Below are positions 1 to 8,768 of a DNA stretch of 64,000 nt, in pieces. The stretch covers positions 1,550,001-1,614,000 of the forward strand of contig JAADJJ010000001.1 of NCBI GenBank assembly GCA_010092695.1. The letters run 5' to 3'. A model generated the notes under the pieces. That model ran no database searches. It was not told the origin of the DNA and worked only from the letters and a program-made list of their open reading frames with translations. Position 1 is the first letter of the stretch, and each line of letters starts with the position of its first letter. Made by a program: the position numbers and the translations under genes. The stretch is from Enterobacteriaceae bacterium 4M9 (GTDB taxonomy: Bacteria > Pseudomonadota > Gammaproteobacteria > Enterobacterales > Enterobacteriaceae).

Positions 1-413
1 AGTATCTGTAGCGGTGCCAGCAGCATGCTGCTGGGATAAGCCACTTTTTCCGGATAGAGCGCGGCAATGGTTTTTGGCAGCACTTCAGCAAAGACCAGCA
101 CGACAAAGGTCAGTACACCGGTGGCAATGGCCACACCGGCATCGCCGTAAAGACGTATCCCGACAATAGTTGCCAGCGCCGAGGCGAGGATGTTGACGAG
201 GTTATTGCCGATAAGCACAAGGCTAATCAGGCGGTCAGGCTTACGCAGCAGTTTTTCCACCCGGCGGGCAGCGCGGTTGCCCTGGCGCGACAGGTGACGC
301 AGGCGGTAGCGGTTGAGTGTCATCATTCCGGTTTCTGAACCGGAGAAATAGGCGGAAATCACCACCATGACGATCAGCGTAACGATCAGCGTGGTGGTCG
401 ATATGTGTTCCAA
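1..413 (-). CDS. yfjD: CNNM/CorB-family membrane protein YfjD, N-terminal part
   Basis: The gene runs off the left edge, so only the first ~137 residues are present. They show the typical N-terminus of the CorB/HlyC-CorC (CNNM) family: a first hydrophobic helix, the segment SGSETGMMTLNRYRLRH, a basic stretch, then NNLVNILASALATI and FAEVLPKTIAALYPE. The family consists of inner-membrane proteins linked to Mg2+/Co2+ efflux or resistance, with CBS and CorC_HlyC domains that would lie outside the window. I chose the TTG start at 413 because AAAGGA sits about nine bases upstream and the peptide then begins MEHISTTT, as in E. coli YfjD. It follows ypjD with a 24-base gap on the same strand, so the two are probably co-transcribed. 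Confidence 0.85.
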   Translation of the reverse strand, partial: MEHISTTTLIVTLIVMVVISAYFSGSETGMMTLNRYRLRHLSRQGNRAARRVEKLLRKPDRLISLVLIGNNLVNILASALATIVGIRLYGDAGVAIATGVLTFVVLVFAEVLPKTIAALYPEKVAYPSSMLLAPLQI

Positions 414-437
414 CGAGATGTCCTTTGAGAGCGTGAA

Positions 438-1226
438 TTAACTGAGAATTTGCTGAAGTACCCGGCTGCCAAAGTAGGCGAGTGTTAACAGCAGTGCGCC
501 AGCGCAGTTGAACCACACCACGCGACGACCGCGCCACCCTTCATGATAGTGGCCCCACAGCAGAATGACATACACAAACCAGGCGAGAATGGAGAGAACC
601 GCTTTATCCAGGTTCTCAAGGTTAAAGAGGTTTTTCAGATAAAACAGGCCGGTGCAGAGTGTGAGCGTGAGCAACACCACGCCAACCTGAGTGATGTGAA
701 ACATTTTACGCTCAATGCTCATCAGTGGCGGCATGTCGCTGCTAAAAGCGAGGCGTTTGTTCTTAAGCTGATAGTCAATCCACGCCAGTTGCAGCGCGTA
801 CAGCGCGGCAATAATCAGCGTGGCGTAAGCAAAAAGCGACAGCCCGATATGCACCATCATGCCCGGCGTTTCTTCAAGGTGCGTGATGTAGGCGTTGGGC
901 ATAAAGGTGGCCAGTGCGAGGTTAATCAGCGCAAAGGCATACACCACCGGCAGCAGTACCCAGCCGCGGTTGCGTGAAGCGACAATGGTCATGACAGCAC
1001 AGATAAGCAGGCTTACCAGCGAGCCCACGTTTAGCAGGCTCAGGTTCTGCCCGCCGTCGGCGGTAAAGATACGTCCCCACAGCGCCACACCGTGGCTGAT
1101 AAGTGCAATCAGTGCACAAATCAGTGCAAAGCGTCGCCAGCCGCTGTTCTTGCGCAACAGGCCAGGTACGATCAGCGCCAGGCTGACGGAATATGCGACG
1201 AGCGCAATAAGTGCAAAAACAGGCAT
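438..1226 (-). CDS. ypjD: Inner-membrane cytochrome c assembly-family protein YpjD
   Basis: A 262-residue polytopic membrane protein of the CcsA/CcmC-like cytochrome c assembly family. The sequence is almost wholly hydrophobic, with about eight segments, and starts MPVFALIALVAYSVSLAL. An open frame extends upstream to 1325, but the extension is polar and would enter the ffh promoter region. The start at 1226 gives the E. coli YpjD length. The gene is divergent from ffh and lies just upstream of yfjD; in E. coli this pair has been associated with magnesium/cobalt phenotypes. Its biochemical function is not established, and a heme-handling role is only suggested by the family. Confidence 0.85.
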   Translation of the reverse strand: MPVFALIALVAYSVSLALIVPGLLRKNSGWRRFALICALIALISHGVALWGRIFTADGGQNLSLLNVGSLVSLLICAVMTIVASRNRGWVLLPVVYAFALINLALATFMPNAYITHLEETPGMMVHIGLSLFAYATLIIAALYALQLAWIDYQLKNKRLAFSSDMPPLMSIERKMFHITQVGVVLLTLTLCTGLFYLKNLFNLENLDKAVLSILAWFVYVILLWGHYHEGWRGRRVVWFNCAGALLLTLAYFGSRVLQQILS

Positions 1227-1394
1227 ATGCAGGTGTCGTTTATGTGCGTAATTAAGAGGCAAGCAGTATAACGTTACGCGCTGTCTGGTCCAACCGTTGC
1301 TTGCATCACATAGCGGCGGCATCATGATATACTCTGCGCTAATTTGAATTGCGTCGCTGCGGCGGCCTTAAGTCATCACCTCAGGCAAGAAACT

Positions 1395-2756
1395 ATGTTT
1401 GATAATTTAACTGACCGACTATCGCGCACGCTACGCAATATCAGCGGCCGCGGACGCCTTACTGAAGACAACATCAAAGACACGCTGCGCGAAGTGCGTA
1501 TGGCGTTGCTGGAGGCAGACGTTGCGCTGCCCGTCGTGCGTGATTTTATCAACCGCGTAAAAGAAAAAGCGGTAGGTCACGAGGTCAATAAGAGCCTGAC
1601 GCCGGGTCAGGAGTTCGTGAAAATCGTGCGCGACGAACTCGTCTCGGCGATGGGCGAAGAGAACAATGCGCTAAACCTGGCCGCACAGCCGCCGGCGGTA
1701 GTGCTGATGGCCGGCTTGCAGGGTGCAGGTAAAACCACCAGCGTCGGTAAGCTTGGTAAATTCCTGCGTGAAAAGCACAAGAAAAAAGTGATAGTCGTTT
1801 CGGCGGACGTGTATCGCCCGGCGGCTATCAAACAGCTGGAAACGCTGGCCCAGCAAGTGGGCGTGGATTTCTTCCCGTCTGACGTGAGCCAGAGTCCGGT
1901 AGACATTGTGAATGCGGCGCTCAAGGAAGCGAAGCTTAAGTTTTACGATGTGCTGCTGGTGGATACCGCCGGTCGTCTGCACGTCGATGAAGCGATGATG
2001 GACGAAATCAAGCAGGTGCACGCCGCAATTGACCCGGTGGAAACCCTGTTTGTTGTTGATGCCATGACCGGTCAGGATGCGGCGAATACGGCAAAAGCGT
2101 TTAACGAAGCGCTGCCGCTCACCGGCGTGGTACTGACCAAAGTCGACGGCGACGCGCGCGGCGGTGCGGCGCTGTCTATTCGCCACATCACCGGCAAGCC
2201 GATTAAATTCCTCGGTGTGGGTGAGAAGACTGAGGCGCTGGAGCCGTTCCACCCGGACCGCGTGGCCTCGCGCATTCTTGGCATGGGCGACATGCTGTCG
2301 CTTATTGAAGATATCGAAAGCAAAGTTGACCGCGAACAGGCAGAGAAACTCGCGAAGAAGCTCAAGAAAGGTGATGGATTTGACCTTAATGACTTCCTCG
2401 ACCAGCTCAAGCAGATGAAAAACATGGGCGGCATGGCGAGCCTGATGGGCAAGCTGCCGGGCATGGGTCAGATCCCGGACAACGTAAAATCGCAGATGGA
2501 CGATAAAGTGCTGGTGCGCATGGAGGCGATTATCAGCTCAATGACGCTCAAAGAGCGCGCCAGCCCGGAGATCATAAAAGGCTCACGCAAGCGCCGTATT
2601 GCTGCGGGCTGCGGGCTGCAGGTGCAGGACGTTAACCGCTTGCTTAAGCAGTTTGACGACATGCAGCGCATGATGAAGAAGATGAAGAAAGGCGGCATGG
2701 CGAAGATGATGCGTGGGATGAAGGGGATGATGCCTCCAGGCTTCCCGGGGAGATAA
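1395..2756 (+). CDS. ffh: Signal recognition particle protein Ffh
   Basis: The SRP54 GTPase that, with 4.5S RNA, binds signal sequences of nascent membrane proteins and delivers ribosomes to FtsY. The 453 residues match the E. coli length. The N domain opens MFDNLTDRLSRTLRNISGRG. The G domain has the P-loop GLQGAGKTT, the DTAGR motif, and TKVDGDARGG. The C-terminal M domain is methionine-rich (MKNMGGMASLMGKLPGMGQ and a Met/Lys-rich tail ending MMPPGFPGR), as expected for signal-peptide and RNA binding. The frame stays open upstream to 1344, but the ATG at 1395 gives the conserved N-terminus. It is followed by a terminator at 2911 before the rpsP operon. Confidence 0.97.
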   Translation: MFDNLTDRLSRTLRNISGRGRLTEDNIKDTLREVRMALLEADVALPVVRDFINRVKEKAVGHEVNKSLTPGQEFVKIVRDELVSAMGEENNALNLAAQPPAVVLMAGLQGAGKTTSVGKLGKFLREKHKKKVIVVSADVYRPAAIKQLETLAQQVGVDFFPSDVSQSPVDIVNAALKEAKLKFYDVLLVDTAGRLHVDEAMMDEIKQVHAAIDPVETLFVVDAMTGQDAANTAKAFNEALPLTGVVLTKVDGDARGGAALSIRHITGKPIKFLGVGEKTEALEPFHPDRVASRILGMGDMLSLIEDIESKVDREQAEKLAKKLKKGDGFDLNDFLDQLKQMKNMGGMASLMGKLPGMGQIPDNVKSQMDDKVLVRMEAIISSMTLKERASPEIIKGSRKRRIAAGCGLQVQDVNRLLKQFDDMQRMMKKMKKGGMAKMMRGMKGMMPPGFPGR

Positions 2757-2910
2757 GCTTTCGGGCTATCTTGTTTGCCATTTTCGCCCCGGGGTGTGCT
2801 CGAAATGCTCACGTACCTTAAGTACGCTGCGCTTTCTGCGCGCACGCCGTGACGAAACTGGCTGCACCGATATACGCCCTCGCATCGTGCACGTAAATCA
2901 GAAAGGCAGT

Positions 2911-2936
2911 AAGGCTGGTTATTGCCAGCCTTTTTC
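2911..2936 (+). terminator. Intrinsic terminator after ffh
   Basis: AAGGCTGG and its complement CCAGCCTT enclose a short loop and are followed by a T-rich run. The preceding 150 bases after ffh hold no gene. They contain a short palindromic stretch around GTACCTTAAGTAC (2813-2825) of a kind common between enterobacterial genes. Confidence 0.8.
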
Positions 2937-3039
2937 TTTTATACGCGGCGGGCGGCTTTTAATGCCAGGCGTGCAGCGCAAACTCATGATGCCAGAAGCG
3001 CATAAGGCCGCAGCCGCAAAGCGTGGCGGGTAATATGAA

Positions 3040-3067
3040 TTGCTTTTCGCGCAAAAATGAGTAAAAT
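3040..3067 (+). promoter_or_regulatory. Probable promoter of the rpsP-rimM-trmD-rplS operon
   Basis: TTGCTT at 3040-3045 and TAAAAT at 3062-3067 are separated by 16 bases. They lie about 75 bases before rpsP and just before a leader hairpin. This is a sequence-pattern call only. Confidence 0.5.
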
Positions 3068-3087
3068 TTTCGGGCTTTTAATATGAC

Positions 3088-3125
3088 ACCGGGCTCCGTT
3101 CCTCGATGGGGCCCGGTTGTTTTAT
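3088..3125 (+). promoter_or_regulatory. Leader hairpin (attenuator-like) upstream of rpsP
   Basis: ACCGGGCTCC pairs with GGGGCCCGGT across a short loop and is followed by TGTTTT, inside the 5' leader 18 bases before the rpsP start. The stem plus T-run resembles an attenuator for the ribosomal protein/tRNA methyltransferase operon. It could also simply stabilise the leader. Confidence 0.5.
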
Positions 3126-3142
3126 TCACACAAGAGGATGTT

Positions 3143-3391
3143 ATGGTAACTATTCGTTTAGCTCGTCACGGCGCTAAAAAGCGTCCGTTCTACCAGGTCG
3201 TCGTAACCGACAGCCGTAATGCTCGCAACGGTCGCTTCATTGAGCGCGTTGGTTTCTTCAACCCGATCGCTAACGAGAAAGAAGAAGGCACCCGCCTGAA
3301 CCTGGATCGTATCGCTCACTGGGTTGGCCAGGGCGCAACGATTTCCGATCGCGTTGCAGCGCTGATCAAAGCAGCAAAAAAAGCAGCTTAA
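3143..3391 (+). CDS. rpsP: 30S ribosomal protein S16
   Basis: An 82-residue protein with the S16 signature (MVTIRLARHGAKKRPFYQVVVTDSRN), a primary 16S-binding protein needed for 30S assembly. The ATG at 3143 follows AAGAGGA at a good distance and gives the E. coli length; the frame extends upstream only through the leader hairpin. It is the first gene of rpsP-rimM-trmD-rplS, which joins two ribosomal proteins to a 30S maturation factor and a tRNA methyltransferase. The first three genes follow each other within about 30 bases. Confidence 0.97.
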   Translation: MVTIRLARHGAKKRPFYQVVVTDSRNARNGRFIERVGFFNPIANEKEEGTRLNLDRIAHWVGQGATISDRVAALIKAAKKAA

Positions 3392-3409
3392 TCTGTCACG
3401 GTGGTCATG

Positions 3410-3958
3410 ATGAGCAAGCAACACGCCGCAGCGGTACCGGTTGACCAGATTGTTCTGGGTAAACTGGGCTCCCCTTACGGTATCCGTGGTTGGCTCAGAG
3501 TGTTTTCCTCCACCGAAGAGTCCGAAGGCATTTTTGACTACAAGCCCTGGTTTATCCAGCGCGGTGGTCAGTGGCAACAGCTGGAAATTGAAAGCTGGCG
3601 CCATCACAATCAGGACATTGTCGTTAAGCTTAAGGGCGTTGACGATAGAGATGCGGCGAACCTCCTCACCAATTGCGAAATTGTGGTGGATGCGGCGCAA
3701 CTGCCGTCCCTGGACGACGGTGACTACTACTGGAAAGACCTTATTGGTTGCCAGGTAGTGACCAGCGCAGGGTATGACCTCGGTAAAGTCACTGACATGA
3801 TGGAAACCGGGTCGAATGACGTTCTCGTCATTAAGGCAAACCTGAAGGATGCGTTTGGAGTCAAGGAGCGGCTGGTTCCGTTCCTCGATGGGCAGGTTAT
3901 CAAGAAAGTCGATCTCACTACGCGTTCTATCGAAGTAGATTGGGATCCTGGTTTTTAA
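3410..3958 (+). CDS. rimM: 16S rRNA processing/maturation factor RimM
   Basis: A 182-residue assembly factor that binds S19 and helps mature the head of the 30S subunit. The N-terminal RimM domain begins with VDQIVLGKLGSPYGIRGWLRVFS, and the C-terminal PRC-barrel ends VIKKVDLTTRSIEVDWDPGF, both near-identical in type to E. coli. Two adjacent ATGs (3407 and 3410) are possible starts; 3410 matches the E. coli N-terminus MSKQ. The gene is 18 bases after rpsP and 31 bases before trmD. Confidence 0.96.
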   Translation: MSKQHAAAVPVDQIVLGKLGSPYGIRGWLRVFSSTEESEGIFDYKPWFIQRGGQWQQLEIESWRHHNQDIVVKLKGVDDRDAANLLTNCEIVVDAAQLPSLDDGDYYWKDLIGCQVVTSAGYDLGKVTDMMETGSNDVLVIKANLKDAFGVKERLVPFLDGQVIKKVDLTTRSIEVDWDPGF

Positions 3959-3989
3959 ACCTCCGGATTAACGGTAATAAGACGGCACT

Positions 3990-4745
3990 ATGTGGATTGG
4001 CATAATTAGCCTGTTTCCTGAAATGTTCCGCGCGATTACCGATTACGGGGTAACTGGCCGGGCAGTGAAAAATGGCCTGCTGAGCATTGAGTGCTGGAGT
4101 CCACGCGACTTTACGCACGACAGGCACCGCACCGTGGACGAACGTCCGTACGGCGGCGGACCGGGGATGCTCATGATGGTTCAACCGTTAAGGGACGCCA
4201 TCAGTGCAGCCAGAGCCGCGGCAGGCGAGGGCGCAAAAGTGGTGTATCTGTCGCCTCAGGGACGCAAGCTCGATCAGAGCGGCGTTTGCGAGCTGGCAAC
4301 CAATCAGAAGCTGATTCTGGTGTGTGGCCGCTACGAGGGGATAGATGAGCGCGTGATTCAGACCGAAATTGACGAAGAATGGTCAATCGGCGATTACGTA
4401 CTCAGTGGGGGAGAGCTTCCGGCAATGACGCTGATTGACTCGGTTTCCCGGTTCATTCCGGGGGTATTGGGCCATGAGGCATCGGCAACTGAAGATTCAT
4501 TTGCCGATGGATTACTGGACTGTCCGCACTACACGCGACCAGAAGTGCTGGAAGGGATGGAGGTACCGCCGGTGTTACTGTCGGGAAACCATGCTGAAAT
4601 CCGGCGCTGGCGTCTGAAGCAGTCGCTGGGCCGAACCTGGCTTAGAAGACCTGAACTTCTGGAAAACCTGGCTCTGACTGAAGAGCAAGCAAGGCTGCTG
4701 GCAGAGTTCCAAAAGGAACATGCGCAAACAGCAGCAGACATATGA
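3990..4745 (+). CDS. trmD: tRNA (guanine-N1-)-methyltransferase TrmD
   Basis: Makes m1G37 next to the anticodon using S-adenosylmethionine, which prevents +1 frameshifting. The 251 residues carry the trefoil-knot SAM site with VCGRYEGIDERVI and SIGDYVLSGGELPAM, plus DERPYGGGPGMLMMVQPL near the N-terminus. The C-terminus ends about four residues shorter than in E. coli. Third gene of the rpsP operon; rplS follows after 59 bases. Confidence 0.97.
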   Translation: MWIGIISLFPEMFRAITDYGVTGRAVKNGLLSIECWSPRDFTHDRHRTVDERPYGGGPGMLMMVQPLRDAISAARAAAGEGAKVVYLSPQGRKLDQSGVCELATNQKLILVCGRYEGIDERVIQTEIDEEWSIGDYVLSGGELPAMTLIDSVSRFIPGVLGHEASATEDSFADGLLDCPHYTRPEVLEGMEVPPVLLSGNHAEIRRWRLKQSLGRTWLRRPELLENLALTEEQARLLAEFQKEHAQTAADI

Positions 4746-4804
4746 TGGGCACGGTGCATAGCAACCTGCCAGATATCAGTTTACCCAGGATAAGAGATTA
4801 AATT

Positions 4805-5155
4805 ATGAGCAACATTATTAAGCAGATTGAACAAGAGCAGATGAAGCAGGACGTACCTTCCTTCCGTCCGGGCGACTCCGTGGAAGTGAAAGTATGGGTT
4901 GTTGAAGGTTCCAAAAAGCGTCTGCAGGCATTCGAGGGCGTGGTTATCGCTATCCGTAACCGCGGTCTGCATTCTGCATTCACTGTTCGCAAAATTTCCA
5001 ATGGCGAAGGCGTAGAGCGTGTTTTCCAGACTCACTCTCCGGTAGTTGATTCTATCACCGTCAAGCGTCGTGGTGCTGTGCGTAAAGCTAAACTGTACTA
5101 CCTGCGTGAGCGTACTGGTAAGTCTGCTCGTATCAAAGAGCGTCTGTCCAAGTAA
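4805..5155 (+). CDS. rplS: 50S ribosomal protein L19
   Basis: A 116-residue L19 protein located at the 30S-50S interface. It opens MSNIIKQIEQEQMKQDVPSF and contains FRPGDSVEVKVWVVEG and YYLRERTGKSARIKERL, characteristic of the family. The ATG at 4805 sits after GGATAAGAG. Last gene of the rpsP operon, closed by the hairpin at 5180. Codon use is strongly biased, as expected for an abundant protein. Confidence 0.97.
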   Translation: MSNIIKQIEQEQMKQDVPSFRPGDSVEVKVWVVEGSKKRLQAFEGVVIAIRNRGLHSAFTVRKISNGEGVERVFQTHSPVVDSITVKRRGAVRKAKLYYLRERTGKSARIKERLSK

Positions 5156-5179
5156 TTGCTCGCGAAAGCGACATCCTGA

Positions 5180-5207
5180 AAAGGGCCAGCCTATGCTGGC
5201 CCTTTTT
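5180..5207 (+). terminator. Intrinsic terminator after rplS
   Basis: AAAGGGCCAGC, loop CTAT, GCTGGCCC and then five T. It ends the rpsP operon and separates it from the convergent DUF445 gene. Confidence 0.9.
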
Positions 5208-5277
5208 ACGTTTGCAGGCGGGGATTTTTGTGGGCTACCTGGGGCAGTTAACCGCAGGGCGGTAACTCCACATCGCC

Positions 5278-6573
5278 TCAGTGTATGTAAAGGCGAACCA
5301 GTCCCGGCAGCTGCGACAGCGCCCACAACACCACGCCGATGCTGCCGCCTACCAGCGTGCCGTTGATGCGGATAAACTGCAGATCTTTGCCAATGTTCAG
5401 TTCAATTTGCTGCGACATATCGCGCGCATCCCAGCTTTTCACCGTATCGCTGATATGACGCGTGAGAAACGTCGCAAAGTCCGGTGCGAGCCGAGTGGCG
5501 GCCTGTTCCATGTGTTCGTTGAGCGACGTACGCAATGCGGCGTCAGCGGTCAGTGTTTCACCGAGCCACTGGCCAGCATCAGCAATGCGCTGACGCACCA
5601 GCGAATCCTCATTCAACATATCGTTTTTTAGCCATTGGCGTAGATCGGTCCAGATCTCGCTCAGATAGCGGTTAAACGCCTCATCATTCTTAAGATAGTG
5701 GCGCACGTTATCAGCTCTGGCAGCCATCTCCGGTGAGCTTTTCAGGTCGGCGATGAATTTTGTCGTGATACGGTCAAACGCCAGGCGAATCTGATGAGCG
5801 TTATCCTGGCTGATATCGTCAAGCAGGGTATTCACGGCGTCAGAGACCAGTTGGGCACTATGTTCGCCAAGCCATTCGGTGGGCAGGATCTTTGCCTTAC
5901 GTGGATGCTCGGTTTCCAGCCAGCGGACAACCTGTTGAGCGATAAACGCACGCGTGCTGTCACGCTGAATAAGCGTTATCAGTTTTGCTATCAGCGCGTC
6001 CAGCAGCTTCTGATGGCGGTTATTTTTAGTCATGCTCTCCAGGATGAGCGCGCTGGTCTGGGTGAGATCGACTTTATCTATAGCTTTGTGTACGGCGCGG
6101 CGCAGCAATCCCTGAATGCGCGTATCGTCAGTAAACTCAAGAAACCCGCTCATAACCTGCAGGATATGCTGGCCGATGCGGCGAGCGTTTTCAGGCTGAC
6201 GTAACCAGTTGCCGATAATTACCGCCGGATCGTGGCGACGAATAAGGGCAATCAGCGACGGTGTATCAAGAAACTTTTCCTGCACAAACAGGCCGAGGTT
6301 ATCGCCAATCCGGTCCTTGTTGCGGGGGATTATCGCTGTATGGCGAGAGATAAACGGCACCGGCACGCGGCGAAACAGCGCAACCACGGCAAACCAGTCG
6401 GCCAGTGCGCCAACCATGGCCGCTTCAGACGCTGCCTTCAGTAAACCCACCCACCACAGCGTGGGTGGCAGGAAGAGCGTTGTGATAAAGGTCGCGGCAG
6501 CGAGTAGCAACAGCGCCAGCGCCAGGCGTTTGGCGCGTTTGAGTTCAGAGATTTTTTCCATACGGTTAAGCAT
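5278..6573 (-). CDS. DUF445 membrane-anchored protein (YjiN-like)
   Basis: About 431 residues of the DUF445 family, which includes E. coli YjiN. A hydrophobic segment near the N-terminus (LALALLLLAAATFITTLFLPP) and a second one (KAASEAAMVGALADWFAVVALF, with the family's ADWFAVVALFR motif) are followed by a long soluble, helix-rich region rich in Arg and Gln. A last hydrophobic helix lies at the C-terminus (GGSIGVVLWALSQLPGLV). The start is uncertain: ATGs at 6573, 6561 and 6630 are all in frame and none has a strong Shine-Dalgarno. Function is unknown. It faces rplS and is divergent from the DUF2946 gene. Confidence 0.75.
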   Translation of the reverse strand: MLNRMEKISELKRAKRLALALLLLAAATFITTLFLPPTLWWVGLLKAASEAAMVGALADWFAVVALFRRVPVPFISRHTAIIPRNKDRIGDNLGLFVQEKFLDTPSLIALIRRHDPAVIIGNWLRQPENARRIGQHILQVMSGFLEFTDDTRIQGLLRRAVHKAIDKVDLTQTSALILESMTKNNRHQKLLDALIAKLITLIQRDSTRAFIAQQVVRWLETEHPRKAKILPTEWLGEHSAQLVSDAVNTLLDDISQDNAHQIRLAFDRITTKFIADLKSSPEMAARADNVRHYLKNDEAFNRYLSEIWTDLRQWLKNDMLNEDSLVRQRIADAGQWLGETLTADAALRTSLNEHMEQAATRLAPDFATFLTRHISDTVKSWDARDMSQQIELNIGKDLQFIRINGTLVGGSIGVVLWALSQLPGLVRLYIH

Positions 6574-6693
6574 ATCTATCTGCCACTCAGGCGGGAAAGA
6601 ATATTTGCGCACTGTCGCCGTTCCCGGCATTTTCTTAAGCGTTTTGTCAGGTCTGCATTCAGTGTTTAACGTTCAGGCAATAAACCATTTACA

Positions 6694-7110
6694 ATGAGCG
6701 CGTCTTCTGGCTCAACCGATGGATACTGCGTGCGCACACTCACCGGCAACATAACGCATCGCGCCGCCTGGCTGGCACTGCTTGCCATGATGCTTATTGT
6801 GGTTGCGCCGCAGATTTCTCTCTCCCTGCAACAGTTCCGCCAGGCGCCCGTACACGCGCCGCATCACGAGATGCCTATGATGGACATGGCGCAGCATGAA
6901 GCCGGGCACCCCGACGCCGCCCATGAAGAGCACGCGGCCTGCGGCTATTGCGTGCTGCTGGCCCATACGCCGGGCTTACTAATGCCAGCACTTATGCTGC
7001 TGCTGGCACACGGCCTGTTGCATCAACCATTGCCTTTTACGACGCGCCTTGCAGGGCTGCTTGCCTGCTGTCGAGGTCGTCCTCCCTGCCGCGCCCCTCC
7101 ACTGCGCTAA
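6694..7110 (+). CDS. DUF2946-type small membrane protein
   Basis: A 138-residue protein with one clear N-terminal membrane segment (AAWLALLAMMLIVVAPQISLSL) and a second hydrophobic stretch near residue 95. Between them is a His/Met-rich part (APHHEMPMMDMAQHEAGH) followed by HEEHAACGYCVLLAHTPG. His-Met clusters plus CxxC are typical of DUF2946, often found beside TonB receptors or PepSY proteins and suspected to bind copper. No good Shine-Dalgarno precedes 6694, so an internal start is possible. The PepSY gene follows after 112 bases, so the pair likely works together. The metal role is inference. Confidence 0.65.
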   Translation: MSASSGSTDGYCVRTLTGNITHRAAWLALLAMMLIVVAPQISLSLQQFRQAPVHAPHHEMPMMDMAQHEAGHPDAAHEEHAACGYCVLLAHTPGLLMPALMLLLAHGLLHQPLPFTTRLAGLLACCRGRPPCRAPPLR

Positions 7111-7222
7111 CGTAATCCTGCAAACAATCAATTGCGCCTTTTCCAGCAGAGAGGGCGTTTGTGTTATGCCAGAAAATCAGGGGCAGTCGCTTCTGTACCC
7201 TGATGCATAAAAAGGAATCGAC

Positions 7223-8578
7223 ATGAATCCACACGCTTCGCGCGCGCCCTGGGTTGAGTTGCTGCGTCGCCTGCATTTTTACGTTGGCCTGTTTATTGGT
7301 CCGTTTATCTTTATTGCCGCATTTTCCGGCACGTTGTATGTGGCAACACCACAGCTGGAGAATTTTATTTATCGCGATGCGCTGAGTCTTGATAGCCGCG
7401 GGCCGATGCGCAGTCTTGAACAACAAGTGGCGCTCGCGCGCCAGGTTGTTGGTCAGGACGCGCAACTACAGGCGGTGCGCCCGGCAGCGGAAGGGGAAAA
7501 CACTCGCGTGATGTTTGCCGATCCGCAGCTGAAGCCGTCCGAGGCTCGGGCGATTTTCATCGACCCAGTATCGCTTGCGGTGAAAGGTGATATGACGGTT
7601 TACGGCACCAGCGGTATTTTGCCTTTGCGCCAGTGGATAGATTATCTACACCGTTCGCTGCTGCTGGGTGATGTCGGGCGCAATTATAGCGAGCTGGCTG
7701 CGTCCTGGATGTGGGTCGCCGCACTTGGCGGTATGGCGCTATGGTGTTTTACCCGCACGCCGCAAAGTCGCCGGCCGGTGAAGCACAGCCAGAGTCGCTG
7801 GCATTTGCTGCTGGGTTGGATACTGTTTGCGGGCCTGCTGCTGTTTTCGGCAACCGGGCTAACCTGGTCACGCTGGGCTGGCGATAATATTAACCAGTTG
7901 CGAGAGCGTATGGACTGGATGACGCCGCAGGTGAAAACAGAACTGAAAGGCCACATTGTGATGCCTGCCGATCCGCATGCCGATCATCATGGTACGCACG
8001 ACAATGCGCTGGTGATGCCTGTCGATAATGCGCTGTTTGATTCGGTTTTGACTAGCGCACGAGCCGCTGGGCTTGAGGCTGCGAAGGTGGAGATTCGCCC
8101 GGCAAAAGACAGCGGTAAAGCCTGGACGGTAACGGAAATCGACAGGCGTTGGCCGACGCAGGTTGATGCAGTTGCCATAGACCCTCACAGCATGCGGGTT
8201 ATCGACAGCACCGATTTTTCCGGTTTTCCAGTGATGGCAAAGCTCACGCGTTGGGGGATCGATTTCCATATGGGCGTGTTGTTCGGTTTGCCTAACCAGC
8301 TGCTGCTGATACTTTTCGGCTCCGGATTGTGCACGACTATTGTATTGGGTTACCGCATGTGGTGGCGACGCCGTCCGGCTCATGCGCCTGATAATCCGTT
8401 ACAAACGCTGATAAAAGCCTGGCTGGGATTGCGTTTATCAGGCCGCGTCACCGTGCTTGTCGTCGCACTTTGCCTGAGTGCTGCGCTGCCGCTAATGGGG
8501 CTTAGTTTATTGCTGTTCATTGCGCTGGATCTACTGCGCTGGCGCAGAGCCAGCCAACGGCAGTCAGTGGTGTCATAA
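7223..8578 (+). CDS. PepSY-associated transmembrane protein
   Basis: A 451-residue inner-membrane protein of the PepSY_TM family. Its first helix (FYVGLFIGPFIFIAAFSGTLYVATPQLENFIY) is the family hallmark. A periplasmic domain follows, then DYLHRSLLLGDVGRNYSELAASWMWVAALGGMALW, a third helix near residue 195, a large periplasmic loop containing the His-rich stretch DPHADHHGTHDN and a second PepSY-like region, and C-terminal helices. Related proteins accompany siderophore or copper uptake systems and may act as reductases. The ATG at 7223 follows AAAGGAATC. It is downstream of the DUF2946 gene and upstream of aroF, a pairing absent from E. coli K-12 at this place. Confidence 0.75.
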   Translation: MNPHASRAPWVELLRRLHFYVGLFIGPFIFIAAFSGTLYVATPQLENFIYRDALSLDSRGPMRSLEQQVALARQVVGQDAQLQAVRPAAEGENTRVMFADPQLKPSEARAIFIDPVSLAVKGDMTVYGTSGILPLRQWIDYLHRSLLLGDVGRNYSELAASWMWVAALGGMALWCFTRTPQSRRPVKHSQSRWHLLLGWILFAGLLLFSATGLTWSRWAGDNINQLRERMDWMTPQVKTELKGHIVMPADPHADHHGTHDNALVMPVDNALFDSVLTSARAAGLEAAKVEIRPAKDSGKAWTVTEIDRRWPTQVDAVAIDPHSMRVIDSTDFSGFPVMAKLTRWGIDFHMGVLFGLPNQLLLILFGSGLCTTIVLGYRMWWRRRPAHAPDNPLQTLIKAWLGLRLSGRVTVLVVALCLSAALPLMGLSLLLFIALDLLRWRRASQRQSVVS

Positions 8579-8659
8579 CGCCGGGCGTCATGAGAATGGA
8601 ACGTTATGTTTACGGTTTTCTGGTTTTTCAGGCAATATTGACGGTCATTATTTTTAACT

Positions 8660-8677
8660 TGTAAAGTTATCGCTACG
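8660..8677 (+). promoter_or_regulatory. Candidate TyrR box upstream of aroF
   Basis: TGTAAA-N6-GCTACG partly fits the TyrR consensus TGTAAA-N6-TTTACA and lies about 90 bases before aroF, where TyrR represses the E. coli gene. The left half is perfect; the right half matches poorly. Confidence 0.4.
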
Positions 8678-8768
8678 TAATGTGGATTGATATCTTTACC
8701 GCTTACGGTTAAGGTAGCTCATCCCTGAGGGGAAACTATCGCAAACGAGTTTAATAAGGATCACCACC

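Noticed and set aside
1671..2252. Long minus-strand frame inside ffh
   Set aside because: It is the antisense of a highly conserved GTPase gene; the high GC content of the third codon position opens such frames.
2795..2870. Possible ERIC-type repeat or small gene between ffh and rpsP
   Set aside because: Only a short palindromic stretch around GTACCTTAAGTAC is visible. It does not carry the ERIC core, and the overlapping short frame has no start signal or family match.
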